This document shows, piece after piece, positions 8,074 through 16,462 of a stretch of 64,000 nucleotides of DNA. Made by a program: the position numbers and the translations under genes. Source of the DNA: Candidatus Rifleibacteriota bacterium (GTDB lineage Bacteria; Muiribacteriota; Ozemobacteria; Ozemobacterales; Ozemobacteraceae); assembly GCA_024710355.1 (NCBI GenBank), contig JANJUX010000006.1:55904-119903 (forward strand). Direction: 5' to 3'. Each line of letters opens with the position of its first letter. Within the stretch, counting starts at the first letter, position 1. The notes under the pieces are model-generated. The model saw nothing but the letters and a program-made list of their open reading frames with translations, was not told the DNA's origin and ran no database searches.

Positions 8074-8912
8074 TACGCGGTATCTATACAGCCTCTTCAT
8101 CGATGCTTGTCGAAATAATCCGACAGGACATGGTGGCCAACAACCTCGCCAACGTCGACACCTGTGGCTTTAAACAGGATCAGGGCATCTTCAAGGAACT
8201 GCCGACCATGGAACTGCGCCGGGTCAATGACGGCAAGCTCTACCCGCCCAGACCGATTTACAAATACCCGAAGATTGGCGAGCTTGGCACTGGCGTCATT
8301 CTCGACGAATCCTTCACCAATTTCAAGGCCGGTGGCTTCGATCACACTGGCAATGAACTCGACGTGGCGCTCGAAAATGAAAAGGCTTTTTTTGTGGTCG
8401 AATCACCTAAAGGCACCAGATTCACACGCGATGGCATTCTCAACATCAATCAGGATGGTTTTCTGACCAATATGAGCGGCGACTTTATGCTTGCCGAAAG
8501 AGAGCCTGTCGACCCCGAAAACAAGACCAGCATTCTCAACGAAGATGGCACCATGGCTTCTGAACTGGTGCGTGTTTCAGTTCAGGGTGGTCAGAACGTG
8601 CAGATAGACCGCGACGGACGCGTGCTGGTAGACGGAGTGCCACAGTATCGCCTCGTAGCCGGTATGGCCGAAGATCGCAAAGCTTTTCGCAAAGAAGGCG
8701 CCAACAAGTTTGTCAGAGCCTATGGCGAAGTGGCGCGGGCCGAAACGAACTTCAAGCAGGGCTACATCGAAAAACCCAATTTCAGCCTGGTTGAAGAGAT
8801 GGTCAGAATGATCGAAGTATCACGTGCCTATGAAGCCAATTCAAAAGTCATTCAGTCACACGATGGTCTGCTCGACAAGGCCATCAACTCAGTCGGCGCC
8901 ACCAGACGCTGA
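8070..8912 (+). CDS. flgF: Flagellar basal-body rod protein FlgF (FlgG-like)
   Basis: This is a rod/hook-family protein of 280 residues. The N-terminus (IYTASSSMLVEIIRQDMVANNLANVDTCGFK, read in parts) is the conserved ANNLANVxTxGFK rod motif. The C-terminus (VEEMVRMIEVSRAYEANSKVIQ) is the matching coiled-coil segment. First of two adjacent FlgG-type genes, hence FlgF by position. It is exported through the flagellar type III apparatus and forms the proximal rod. ATG 8070 overlaps the DUF501 stop and has AAAGGAGGG upstream; an in-frame ATG at 8037 lies inside the previous gene. Confidence 0.88.
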   Translation: MIRGIYTASSSMLVEIIRQDMVANNLANVDTCGFKQDQGIFKELPTMELRRVNDGKLYPPRPIYKYPKIGELGTGVILDESFTNFKAGGFDHTGNELDVALENEKAFFVVESPKGTRFTRDGILNINQDGFLTNMSGDFMLAEREPVDPENKTSILNEDGTMASELVRVSVQGGQNVQIDRDGRVLVDGVPQYRLVAGMAEDRKAFRKEGANKFVRAYGEVARAETNFKQGYIEKPNFSLVEEMVRMIEVSRAYEANSKVIQSHDGLLDKAINSVGATRR

Positions 8913-8946
8913 TTATAATCTGAAAGAGCCGGAGGAATAAAAGCCT

Positions 8947-9735
8947 ATGATGAGAGCACTATGGTCTGCCTCTACAGGCATGAAAGGTCAGGAAACCAAC
9001 ATCGCCGTGGTTTCCAACAACCTTTCAAACGTCACTACCACAGGTTTTAAAAAGAGCCGAGTCGACTTTCAGGACCTTATGTATCAGACGCTGACAGAGC
9101 CTGGTGCACCCATTTCGAGCGACAATACCTACCCGGTAGGCATTCAGCTCGGTCACGGTGTCAGACCGATCGCCACCCAGCGCATGTTCAGTCAGGGCGA
9201 ATTCCAGCAGACTGAACAGCCCCTCGACGTGGTCATCGAAGGTAAAGGCTTCTTTCAGATACAGCTTCCCAACGGCGACATAGCCTATACCCGTGACGGC
9301 GCCTGGAAACTCTCTGAAGAAGGCACCGTCGTCACCTCTGACGGTTATACAGTTCTGCCCGGCTTTACCATTCCGCGCGAAGCTATCGGCATCAACATCA
9401 CATCTTCTGGTATTATCGCAGCAAAAATGCCAGGCCAGGTCGATCTCGAAGTACTTGGCCAGATCGAACTCGCCAACTTCATCAACCCCCCCGGTCTCAA
9501 AGCCATAGGCCGCAATCTGTTCATTCCGAGCGGCAGTTCCGGTGACCCGGCCCTCGGCACTCCCGGCACCGAAGAATTTGGCGAAATCGCCCAGGGCTTT
9601 GTCGAAATGTCGAACGTCAAGGTAGTTGAAGAAATGGTCAACATGATCGTCGCTCAGCGCGCTTACGAAGCGAATTCCAAGACCATTCAGACTTCAGATA
9701 CGATGCTGCAGATAGCGAACAACCTGAGAAGATAG
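8947..9735 (+). CDS. flgG: Flagellar distal rod protein FlgG
   Basis: The 262-residue protein begins MMRALWSASTGMKGQETNI and has VVSNNLSNVTTTGFKKSRVD, the FlgG signature. The C-terminus reads FVEMSNVKVVEEMVNMIVAQ then RAYEANSKTIQTSD, which is near-canonical. FlgG builds the distal rod that passes through the peptidoglycan and the P and L rings. The length matches E. coli FlgG (260). Ribosome binding site GGAGGA lies upstream. It follows flgF by 34 bases. Confidence 0.95.
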   Translation: MMRALWSASTGMKGQETNIAVVSNNLSNVTTTGFKKSRVDFQDLMYQTLTEPGAPISSDNTYPVGIQLGHGVRPIATQRMFSQGEFQQTEQPLDVVIEGKGFFQIQLPNGDIAYTRDGAWKLSEEGTVVTSDGYTVLPGFTIPREAIGINITSSGIIAAKMPGQVDLEVLGQIELANFINPPGLKAIGRNLFIPSGSSGDPALGTPGTEEFGEIAQGFVEMSNVKVVEEMVNMIVAQRAYEANSKTIQTSDTMLQIANNLRR

Positions 9736-9746
9736 GGTAGTTAACA

Positions 9747-10796
9747 GTGCATAAACAGATAAATAATCAAATAAAGGCAACAATTCTCAGCTGCATCATG
9801 GGTCTGGCTCTGTGTTCAAATGCAGGAGCCGCGATCAACGCTACAAAAACTTCAGATGCGGTAACTTCATTTAAATCTACAGTTCTCGTCAACAGCAGCG
9901 AAATCAAGGCTGACAGCCTGATAAAAAACGACGCTGACCAGCGCCTGCGCGAAGCTCTCGCTGCGGTTCAGATCGGTTTCATTCCGAATCCGCTCGGCGA
10001 ACTGGTTATAGACCGGGCAACGCTGCAGAAAAAACTTGGCAATCTCATCAGAGACATTTCTGTGCCCGAAAAAATCACGATCAGACGTAACGGTTCAATT
10101 CTCAAAGGCAACGATGTCAGAGAAAAAATCAGACAGTTCTGTCAGCAGAACACCGATGCAAAGCTCGACATAGACCTGTCGCGGGTGCCGACCAACATGG
10201 TTCTGCCCGGAAACGCCACCACCTGGGATGTCACCACAGCATCAGACAATACTCTGGGAATGAAACTTTTCGTGGTAACGGCAGAAACCGACGGCGGCCC
10301 TTTCCGGCAGCTGATCCAGATCAAGGTAAGTCGCTCGTTTGAAGCGGCACAGCTCACAAGACTGGCCAAACCCGGCGAAGTGATCAACGCCAGCATGCTT
10401 AAAGCCAAAAAGATTATTCTCAAAAGTGATCAGGGCACAATCCCTCTCAGTTACGAAGAAGCACTCGGAAAAAGCCTTGGGCGCTTCAAATCCGCCGGAA
10501 CCATGATCAGAGAAATCGATCTTGCCGAGGCGGTTAGCGAACCCTGTGAAATAGCCGGTGTAAAGACTATCGCTACCAATAAGGCCGGTCCGGCCGAAAA
10601 AGCCAGTCTGATGATCAAACCGGGCTCCAGCGTTGATTTTCTCGTCAACAGTGGCAACCTGTCGCTCAAAATTCCCGCCAAGGCAGTCAACGGCGGCAAT
10701 CCCGGCGATGAAATCACCCTGATCAACCTGCAGAACAAGAAAAGAATCAAGGGCGTCGTAACTGAGAAAGGAACTGTGGAATATGCGAAAAATTAA
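9747..10796 (+). CDS. flgA: Flagellar P-ring assembly chaperone FlgA
   Basis: FlgA is a periplasmic chaperone needed to assemble FlgI into the P ring. The C-terminal half contains the SAF-type fold (LAKPGEVINASMLKAKKI, about residues 205-225) and ends with the ChapFlgA core LMIKPGSSVDFLVNSGNLSL. At 349 residues it is longer than E. coli FlgA (219), with about 100 extra residues after the signal peptide. The start is GTG 9747, with no strong ribosome binding site. It overlaps flgH by 14 bases. Confidence 0.85.
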   Translation: MHKQINNQIKATILSCIMGLALCSNAGAAINATKTSDAVTSFKSTVLVNSSEIKADSLIKNDADQRLREALAAVQIGFIPNPLGELVIDRATLQKKLGNLIRDISVPEKITIRRNGSILKGNDVREKIRQFCQQNTDAKLDIDLSRVPTNMVLPGNATTWDVTTASDNTLGMKLFVVTAETDGGPFRQLIQIKVSRSFEAAQLTRLAKPGEVINASMLKAKKIILKSDQGTIPLSYEEALGKSLGRFKSAGTMIREIDLAEAVSEPCEIAGVKTIATNKAGPAEKASLMIKPGSSVDFLVNSGNLSLKIPAKAVNGGNPGDEITLINLQNKKRIKGVVTEKGTVEYAKN

Positions 10797-11376
10797 TCTG
10801 GCGCTGCTTACGGTTCTGTTAATCCTCAGCTGCACCCACTGCAGCGCAGCTTCATTGTGGCTCAGTGGCAACGACCTCTATTCAAACAGAGGCGGCAAAG
10901 ATTATCAGGCCGGCGATATCATTACTATCGTCATTTCTGAAGAATCCAATGCCCAGTCTCAGGCAACTACAAGTACGCAAAAACAGTCGACGACCGAAGT
11001 AACCTCGGGGCCCAAGATTCCGACGTTCAAGAAACTGATCGACAAATTTGTCGGTAACCACGAAATCAACAATGAATTCGACGGTTCCGGCACCACAACC
11101 AGATCTGGCCGCCTGAGTGGCACTCTCACCGCCAAGGTGCTCGAAGTTCTGCCGAATGGCAACCTCCTCATCGAAGGCAGCCGATCGATCATGGTCAATC
11201 GCGAGACTCAGATCATGCGCGTTCGCGGCATCGCCAGACCCAGAGACGTCGACGCCAGCAACAGTGTCAATTCAAGGCTGCTCGCCGATGCCCAGATCAA
11301 GTTTGACGGCAAGGGCGCGATCGGCCGGGCAAATCGTCAGGGCCTGATCACCAAATTCATGGATGTAATCTTCTGA
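10783..11376 (+). CDS. flgH: Flagellar L-ring protein FlgH
   Basis: FlgH forms the outer-membrane L ring. Visible family motifs are SLWLSGNDLYSNRGGKDYQAGDIITIVISE (read in parts), then RSGRLSGTLTAKVLEVLPNG and IMVNRETQIMRVRGIARPRD. The signal peptide ends near LILSC18, a plausible lipobox as in other FlgH lipoproteins. Length 197 residues. Presence of FlgH implies an outer membrane. It is the last gene before a strong terminator; its usual neighbour flgI lies 5 kb downstream beyond another cassette. Confidence 0.93.
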   Translation: MRKINLALLTVLLILSCTHCSAASLWLSGNDLYSNRGGKDYQAGDIITIVISEESNAQSQATTSTQKQSTTEVTSGPKIPTFKKLIDKFVGNHEINNEFDGSGTTTRSGRLSGTLTAKVLEVLPNGNLLIEGSRSIMVNRETQIMRVRGIARPRDVDASNSVNSRLLADAQIKFDGKGAIGRANRQGLITKFMDVIF

Positions 11377-11386
11377 TTCAAGCCTG

Positions 11387-11430
11387 AAAAAGCCGGGGGC
11401 ACATTTTTCATGTGCCCCCGGCTTTTTTTT
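11387..11430 (+). terminator. Very strong rho-independent terminator after flgH
   Basis: AAAAAGCCGGGGGCACAT pairs perfectly with ATGTGCCCCCGGCTTTTT around a 5-base loop and runs into eight T residues. It ends the DUF501-flgFGAH transcript, so the following cassette and flgI need their own promoters. Confidence 0.95.
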
Positions 11431-11512
11431 GAATCACATAAATAATGTCAGACCGAGGCGCTGACCGCCTAAATAACAGGCGGGCTTATTTTTGCACAAG
11501 AATATGCACATG

Positions 11513-11547
11513 AGGCATTGAAAATGCCTGAATGGTTCTGGTACACT
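11513..11547 (+). promoter_or_regulatory. Sigma70-like promoter with a palindrome over its -35, upstream of the carbamoyltransferase cassette
   Basis: TTGAAA (11518-11523), 18 bases, TACACT (11542-11547) is a good housekeeping promoter 27 bases before the carbamoyltransferase ATG. A perfect 7-bp inverted repeat, AGGCATT-GAA-AATGCCT (11513-11529), covers the -35 box and could be a repressor site. That role is inference. Confidence 0.55.
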
Positions 11548-11573
11548 TTGGCAAATCAAAAAACTGGTGCACC

Positions 11574-13403
11574 ATGTATATTCTTGGCATATCGGCTTAC
11601 TATCACGATTCAGCTGCCTGCCTGATCAAAGAGGGCACGATAGTTGCTGCCGCCCAGGAAGAAAGATTCACCCGGGTCAAGCATGACAGCGAGTTTCCGG
11701 TCAATGCGGTCAGATACTGTCTGACTGAGGCAAAAATCAGTGTTGGCGAGGTCGACGCTCTGGTTTTTTACGAAAAACCGTTCATAAAGTTCGAGCGCCT
11801 CCTCAAAACCTATCTCAGTTTTGCACCGGCCGGCCTGCAGTCATTTTTTCATGCAATTCCGCTCTGGATAAAAGACAAGCTGTTCATGAAACCGGCGATT
11901 GCCGAAATCATGCAACAACAGTTCGGCGGCATGCCGGCCAGAATGTATTTTTATTCACACCATCGCTCGCACGCCGCTTCGGCATTCTTCGCTTCACCAT
12001 TCGACGAAGCCGCAGTCCTTTGCCTCGATGGGGTCGGCGAATGGGCGACAACCACCGCCTGGGCCGGCAAAAACAATCATCTCGACCAGCTCTGGGAAAT
12101 CAGGTTTCCCCATTCTCTTGGCCTTCTGTATTCGGCCTTCACCTATTACACTGGGTTCAAGGTCAACAGCGGCGAATACAAGTTAATGGGGCTTGCACCA
12201 TACGGCCAGCCGGTCTATCGGCAGAAAATTCTCGACAATCTGGTCGACCTCAAACCAGATGGCACCTTTCGCCTGAACATGAAGTATTTCAACTACTGCA
12301 CCGGCCTCACCATGACGAACCGGGCATTCGACGAACTATTTGGCGGCCCGCCCAAACGCCCCGAAGACGGGGTGACCAGTCGCGAAATGGATCTGGCAAG
12401 ATCGGTTCAGGATGTAACCGAAGAAATCATTCTTCGCCTCGGCCAGACAATTCATCAGGAAACCGGCAAAAAAAATCTCTGCCTCGCGGGTGGCGTCGCG
12501 CTGAACTGTGTGGCAAACGGGCGACTGCTGCGTGAAGGGCCATTCGAATCGATCTGGATACAACCAGCAGCCGGTGATGCCGGTGGAGCCCTCGGCGCAG
12601 CCCTCGGCGTCTGGCACGAGACTCTGGGCAAAACCAGGCAACCTGGCAAATCGGACCTGATGCAGGGCTGTTATCTCGGCCCAGGCTTCAGCAACGATCA
12701 GATAAAGACCTTTCTCGACCGGCACGGCATACCCGCTGATTTTCTTGAAGATCCAGAACTGTTTGCAACCACTGCCGAAGATCTGGCCACCGAAAAGGTA
12801 ATCGGCTGGTTCAGCGGGCGAATGGAATTCGGCCCCCGTGCTCTTGGCGCCAGAAGTATAATTGGCGACGCCAGATCTGCAAAAATGCAAAAAACCATGA
12901 ATCTCAAGATCAAATTTCGTGAGTCTTTCAGGCCGTTCGCGCCCTCGGTTCTGCGCGAAAAACTTGCCGATTACTTCGAGATCGATACCGACACCCCATA
13001 CATGCTTTTGACCGCACAGGTGCGCAAAGAGCGCATGCGCGCCCTGACAGAAACTGAAAAGAACTTCACCGGCCTGCAGCTTCTGAACGTGCCCAAATCA
13101 GATATTCCGGCCATTACCCACGTCGACGGGTCGGCGCGCATACAGAGCGTGCACGCCGAAACAAACCCGCGTTACCACGCCATGATGCAGGCTTTTGAGA
13201 AAAAAACCGGCTGCGGGGTGATCGTGAATACCTCGTTCAATGTGCGCGGCGAACCGATTGTCTGCACCCCTCTCGACGCTTACAAATGCTTTATGCGCAC
13301 CGAAATGGACCGCCTCGCTCTCGGCAACTATTATTTGCGCAAGGAAGCTCAGCCCGAAGGCATCAAAGAGCGTCTGAACCTCGAAGAGTTTCAACCCGAC
13401 TGA
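11574..13403 (+). CDS. Carbamoyltransferase, NodU/CmcH/SxtI type
   Basis: Members transfer a carbamoyl group from carbamoyl phosphate to hydroxyl groups of sugars, antibiotics or toxins. The start MYILGISAYYHDSAACLIK is the family hallmark (PF02543), with HHRSHAASAFFASPF near residue 126 and a C-terminal domain (PF16861) with FGPRALGARSI and NTSFNVRGEPIVCTP. Length 609 residues is normal. The frame is open 14 codons upstream, but the family start is at 11574. It heads a four-gene cassette with an SxtJ protein, DUF5989 and an SGNH protein; the substrate is unknown, possibly a surface glycan. Confidence 0.9.
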   Translation: MYILGISAYYHDSAACLIKEGTIVAAAQEERFTRVKHDSEFPVNAVRYCLTEAKISVGEVDALVFYEKPFIKFERLLKTYLSFAPAGLQSFFHAIPLWIKDKLFMKPAIAEIMQQQFGGMPARMYFYSHHRSHAASAFFASPFDEAAVLCLDGVGEWATTTAWAGKNNHLDQLWEIRFPHSLGLLYSAFTYYTGFKVNSGEYKLMGLAPYGQPVYRQKILDNLVDLKPDGTFRLNMKYFNYCTGLTMTNRAFDELFGGPPKRPEDGVTSREMDLARSVQDVTEEIILRLGQTIHQETGKKNLCLAGGVALNCVANGRLLREGPFESIWIQPAAGDAGGALGAALGVWHETLGKTRQPGKSDLMQGCYLGPGFSNDQIKTFLDRHGIPADFLEDPELFATTAEDLATEKVIGWFSGRMEFGPRALGARSIIGDARSAKMQKTMNLKIKFRESFRPFAPSVLREKLADYFEIDTDTPYMLLTAQVRKERMRALTETEKNFTGLQLLNVPKSDIPAITHVDGSARIQSVHAETNPRYHAMMQAFEKKTGCGVIVNTSFNVRGEPIVCTPLDAYKCFMRTEMDRLALGNYYLRKEAQPEGIKERLNLEEFQPD

Positions 13404-13404
13404 C

Positions 13405-13803
13405 ATGATACACTCAAAAAAAGAAACTACAGAAAAAGAACTGCGAAATTTTGGTCTGCTGGTTGGCGCAGTATTCGGCCTGATCGCCTGCTGGCCGGTC
13501 TTCTGGGGCAACCCGTTACGAATCTGGGCCGCAGCCGTCTTTCTGCTTCTTACCGGCCCCGCAATCGTCAAACCAGCCATGCTGCAGTGGCCATACCGCT
13601 GCTGGATGACAGTCGGCTCCGGGCTCGGCTGGGTCAATACACGCGTCATACTTGCAACTCTCTATTTCGCGGCAGTCATGCCGGTTGGCCTGCTGTTGCG
13701 CCTGCTCGGCAGAACACCGCTGAAGCTGCATTTCGACCCATCTGCAACATCTTACCGTGAATTACCTGAAGAAAACGAAGACAACATCAACGAACAATTT
13801 TGA
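13405..13803 (+). CDS. SxtJ family membrane protein
   Basis: This 132-residue protein has three to four hydrophobic segments (about residues 16-32, 40-55, 66-75 and 82-100) and the PFRIW/GPAIVKP-like pattern of SxtJ proteins (PF19588), which accompany SxtI-type carbamoyltransferases. Function is unknown. It starts one base after the carbamoyltransferase stop, so the two are tightly coupled. Assignment rests on context plus overall pattern. Confidence 0.75.
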   Translation: MIHSKKETTEKELRNFGLLVGAVFGLIACWPVFWGNPLRIWAAAVFLLLTGPAIVKPAMLQWPYRCWMTVGSGLGWVNTRVILATLYFAAVMPVGLLLRLLGRTPLKLHFDPSATSYRELPEENEDNINEQF

Positions 13804-13821
13804 GAAAGCCAGGTGCACAAT

Positions 13822-13998
13822 ATGAACAGCGAAAATTCAACGAACCGGCTCGCGTCCGTCGGTGAACTGATGCGCTTTCTCTGGAAACGCAAACAATGGT
13901 GGCTGTTTCCGATCGTCATCGCCCTGGTGATTCTCGGCACTCTGCTGACCCTGGCGCAAACCTCGGCACTGGGCCCTTTCATGTATACAATTTTCTGA
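13822..13998 (+). CDS. DUF5989 family small membrane protein
   Basis: A 58-residue protein with a basic WKRKQWW segment followed by one transmembrane helix and the ending SALGPFMYTIF, the recurrent pattern of DUF5989 proteins that travel with carbamoyltransferases and SxtJ. ATG 13822 has AGG 9 bases upstream; GTG 13813 would put it too close. Function unknown; a small partner or anchor for the carbamoyltransferase complex is a guess. Confidence 0.75.
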   Translation: MNSENSTNRLASVGELMRFLWKRKQWWLFPIVIALVILGTLLTLAQTSALGPFMYTIF

Positions 13999-14006
13999 AT
14001 TTTACC

Positions 14007-16391
14007 ATGAGTGATTCAGCAACCGGTGGCATCAGAAACTTTCTGCTCAAAGCTCTGTTGATCGGCTTCGTAATTCCGGTCGCACTTCTTGCCTCGGCAG
14101 AGCTGCTGCTGCGCGTTTCCGGCGCCGGCTATCCGACTTCCCTGTTTATAAAAGAAAAAACCGCGGATGGCAAAGAGTATCTACGTGCCAACTATCAGGT
14201 CGGCTACCGTTATTTTCCGGGCACCCTGGCAAGAAAACCTCTGCCGGAAACTTTTTCGGCCCGCAAGCCCGAAGGGGTTCTGCGCTTCTTCATACTCGGG
14301 GAATCGGCGGCCAGAGGCGAGCAGCTTGCCGACTTCTCGTTTGCGCGCATGCTCGAAGCAGCCTGCAATGAAGGCAATCGCGAAAAAAAAGTCGAGGTCA
14401 TCAATACCGGTATTCCGGCTATCAACAGCTGGGTTTTGCGCGAATTCGCCAGCGAAATCGTCAATTATCAGCCTGATCTCATAATCATTTATGCTGGTCA
14501 CAATGAATTTATCGGGCCATACGGCCCGGCCGGCGTATTCGGTCTGGCCCGCAACCGCCTGGCCGCTCTGACCGGAATCTGGGCATCATCATTGCGCCTG
14601 ATACAGATCATAAAGGGCGATCGCGTTCCCGCCAGCCTTACAGCTGGCTGGCGTGGCCTCGAAATGTTTCTGAACAATCTCATTCTGCCGGGCAGCGACC
14701 TGATCGATCTTTGCGCCAACAACTGGGCCGCCAATCTGAACGACATTTTTTCGGCGGCAAAAAAAGCTGGTGTTCCGGTGATCTGGTGCCGGGTTCCGGT
14801 CAACCAGCGCGACTGCCCGCCGTTTGCGTCAGACGATTCGGGCTTGAACAGCGACGATCACGCTATTCTCAAAAAGGTTGCCGACCATATCGAAACTGGT
14901 GATTTCAGAGCGGCTGAGAGTCTGCTGACAGAGATCAGCAAAAAACATGGTAACCACGCACTTTGCAGTTATTACGAAGGCAGAATCAAACTGGCGCTTG
15001 GTGATCGGGCTGGTGCCAGAGAAGCCTTTAACAAAGCGGTAAGCAATGATTGTTTTCGTGTCAGAACCACCGCCCGGTTCAACGATGCCGCGGCTGCCTG
15101 CGCCAGCAGTCTCAATATTGCCAACGTCGATCTTGAAAAGCTTTTTGCCGAAAACAGCCTTGATGGCAGCATTGGCCGCGATCTGGTTTACGACCACGTG
15201 CACCTGACGCTCAAAGGTCACTACCTGGCCGCGCGCGGCATTTTTTCGGCAATTCTCGCTACCAGAGCCGAACTGCCAAAAACTTTTCCGGATCTTGAAA
15301 AAATGACTGAACTAATCGGCTTCACCGCTCAGGATGGGGCCGACAACCTTGAACATATCATCAGCAGTATGACTCGCCCGCCATTCACTCTGCAGCCCGG
15401 AAACAGGCAACTCATCGCCTCGCTGACCGCTGAACTCGAAGAACTCAAAAAACAGATCAACCCGGAAGTATGCCGGGCAATTACCGGCGCCTCTGTCGGG
15501 CGACTGCCGGGCAACTGGGCGGCACTGCATCGACTGGCCATGCACAATCGCAGTATGCCTGCCGAGGCACGATCAGCTTTTGAAAGATCTCTGGCCATAA
15601 ATCCTTACAACATCGACGCCCTGAATAATCTCGGGCTTCTGCATCTTTCATCCGGTCGCCAGAACGAAGCCGAAAGCTGCTTCAGAAGGGCACTGGAACT
15701 GGCGCCTGATTTTGCCCGTGCACATTTTAATCTTGGCCTGCTCCATGCCGAAAAAAAATCAGACAGCACTGCGGCAAACCATTATCGCAAAGCAGCGCAG
15801 GCTGACCCGACGCTTGCCAGCGCCTGGCGGAACCTCGGAAATCTGCTGCTGAAAAATTCAGACCATACCGGCGCCCTTGAAGTTTATCAAAAAGGCGCGG
15901 CAGCAAATTCCGACGATCTGATGCTGCAGATTGGCGTCGGCAACTGCCTGCTCGCCAGCGGAAAATCTGCCGCCGGCCGCGATCATTTCAAGCTGGTAGT
16001 TGCATCTTTTTCAGCTTCACCGCTGCCGGTTTACAGCCTGGCTCTTGCCCACGAAAAGTTGAGCGAAACCGCAGAAGCCGCCACTTGTCTTGAAACCGCC
16101 GGCCGCATGGGACATCTTCCGGCTCTGGCAAAACTGTTCGAACTGTATTTTGCTGATAAAATTACACTGACGACAGAAAAATTGATTGCTGCGGCTGAAA
16201 ACGCCTGCCGACTGGGCGAATTTTCTGACCCCTGGTTCATGCAGATACTTGCAGCCGGTTACCTTCAGGCCGGCAGAAAAAATGAGGCTGCAGAATTGTT
16301 AACCCGCGCTCTGCAGCTGGCGCAAAGTCAGGGCAAAACCGGTCTTGCCCGCGAAATCGCAGAAAACCTGCAGGCTGCCGGTAAAGAATAA
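14007..16391 (+). CDS. SGNH-hydrolase-like protein fused to TPR repeats
   Basis: An N-terminal membrane helix (about residues 10-35) precedes an SGNH/GDSL fold. FILGESAARG carries the candidate nucleophile Ser100, GHNEF the oxyanion Asn166, and YDHVHLT the Asp396/His399 pair. All expected catalytic positions are therefore present. A first TPR-like stretch (about 330-370) is inserted in the hydrolase, and at least four TPRs fill residues 510-794. SGNH enzymes remove or transfer O-acyl groups on glycans; the TPRs suggest a protein partner. 794 residues is long. The cassette context points to glycan modification. Start chosen at 14007; the frame is open upstream inside DUF5989. Confidence 0.8.
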   Translation: MSDSATGGIRNFLLKALLIGFVIPVALLASAELLLRVSGAGYPTSLFIKEKTADGKEYLRANYQVGYRYFPGTLARKPLPETFSARKPEGVLRFFILGESAARGEQLADFSFARMLEAACNEGNREKKVEVINTGIPAINSWVLREFASEIVNYQPDLIIIYAGHNEFIGPYGPAGVFGLARNRLAALTGIWASSLRLIQIIKGDRVPASLTAGWRGLEMFLNNLILPGSDLIDLCANNWAANLNDIFSAAKKAGVPVIWCRVPVNQRDCPPFASDDSGLNSDDHAILKKVADHIETGDFRAAESLLTEISKKHGNHALCSYYEGRIKLALGDRAGAREAFNKAVSNDCFRVRTTARFNDAAAACASSLNIANVDLEKLFAENSLDGSIGRDLVYDHVHLTLKGHYLAARGIFSAILATRAELPKTFPDLEKMTELIGFTAQDGADNLEHIISSMTRPPFTLQPGNRQLIASLTAELEELKKQINPEVCRAITGASVGRLPGNWAALHRLAMHNRSMPAEARSAFERSLAINPYNIDALNNLGLLHLSSGRQNEAESCFRRALELAPDFARAHFNLGLLHAEKKSDSTAANHYRKAAQADPTLASAWRNLGNLLLKNSDHTGALEVYQKGAAANSDDLMLQIGVGNCLLASGKSAAGRDHFKLVVASFSASPLPVYSLALAHEKLSETAEAATCLETAGRMGHLPALAKLFELYFADKITLTTEKLIAAAENACRLGEFSDPWFMQILAAGYLQAGRKNEAAELLTRALQLAQSQGKTGLAREIAENLQAAGKE

Positions 16392-16393
16392 AC

Positions 16394-16421
16394 TAATTTT
16401 TCGTTCGCAAAATGCCGATAG
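16394..16421 (+). promoter_or_regulatory. FliA/sigma28-like promoter of flgI
   Basis: TAAT (16394-16397), 16 bases, GCCGATAG (16414-16421). The spacing equals that of the promoter at 7456, and transcription would start near 16429, 34 bases before the flgI ATG. It makes sense because flgI is cut off from flgH by the terminator and the inserted cassette. Confidence 0.55.
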
Positions 16422-16462
16422 TACTGGTGGAGCCTATAAAAACCACACAGGAAGACAAAAGC

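Noticed and set aside
8070..9735. Possibility that flgF and flgG are a recent tandem duplication
   Set aside because: They match different members of the rod family and differ in most of the central region, as in other flagellated bacteria.
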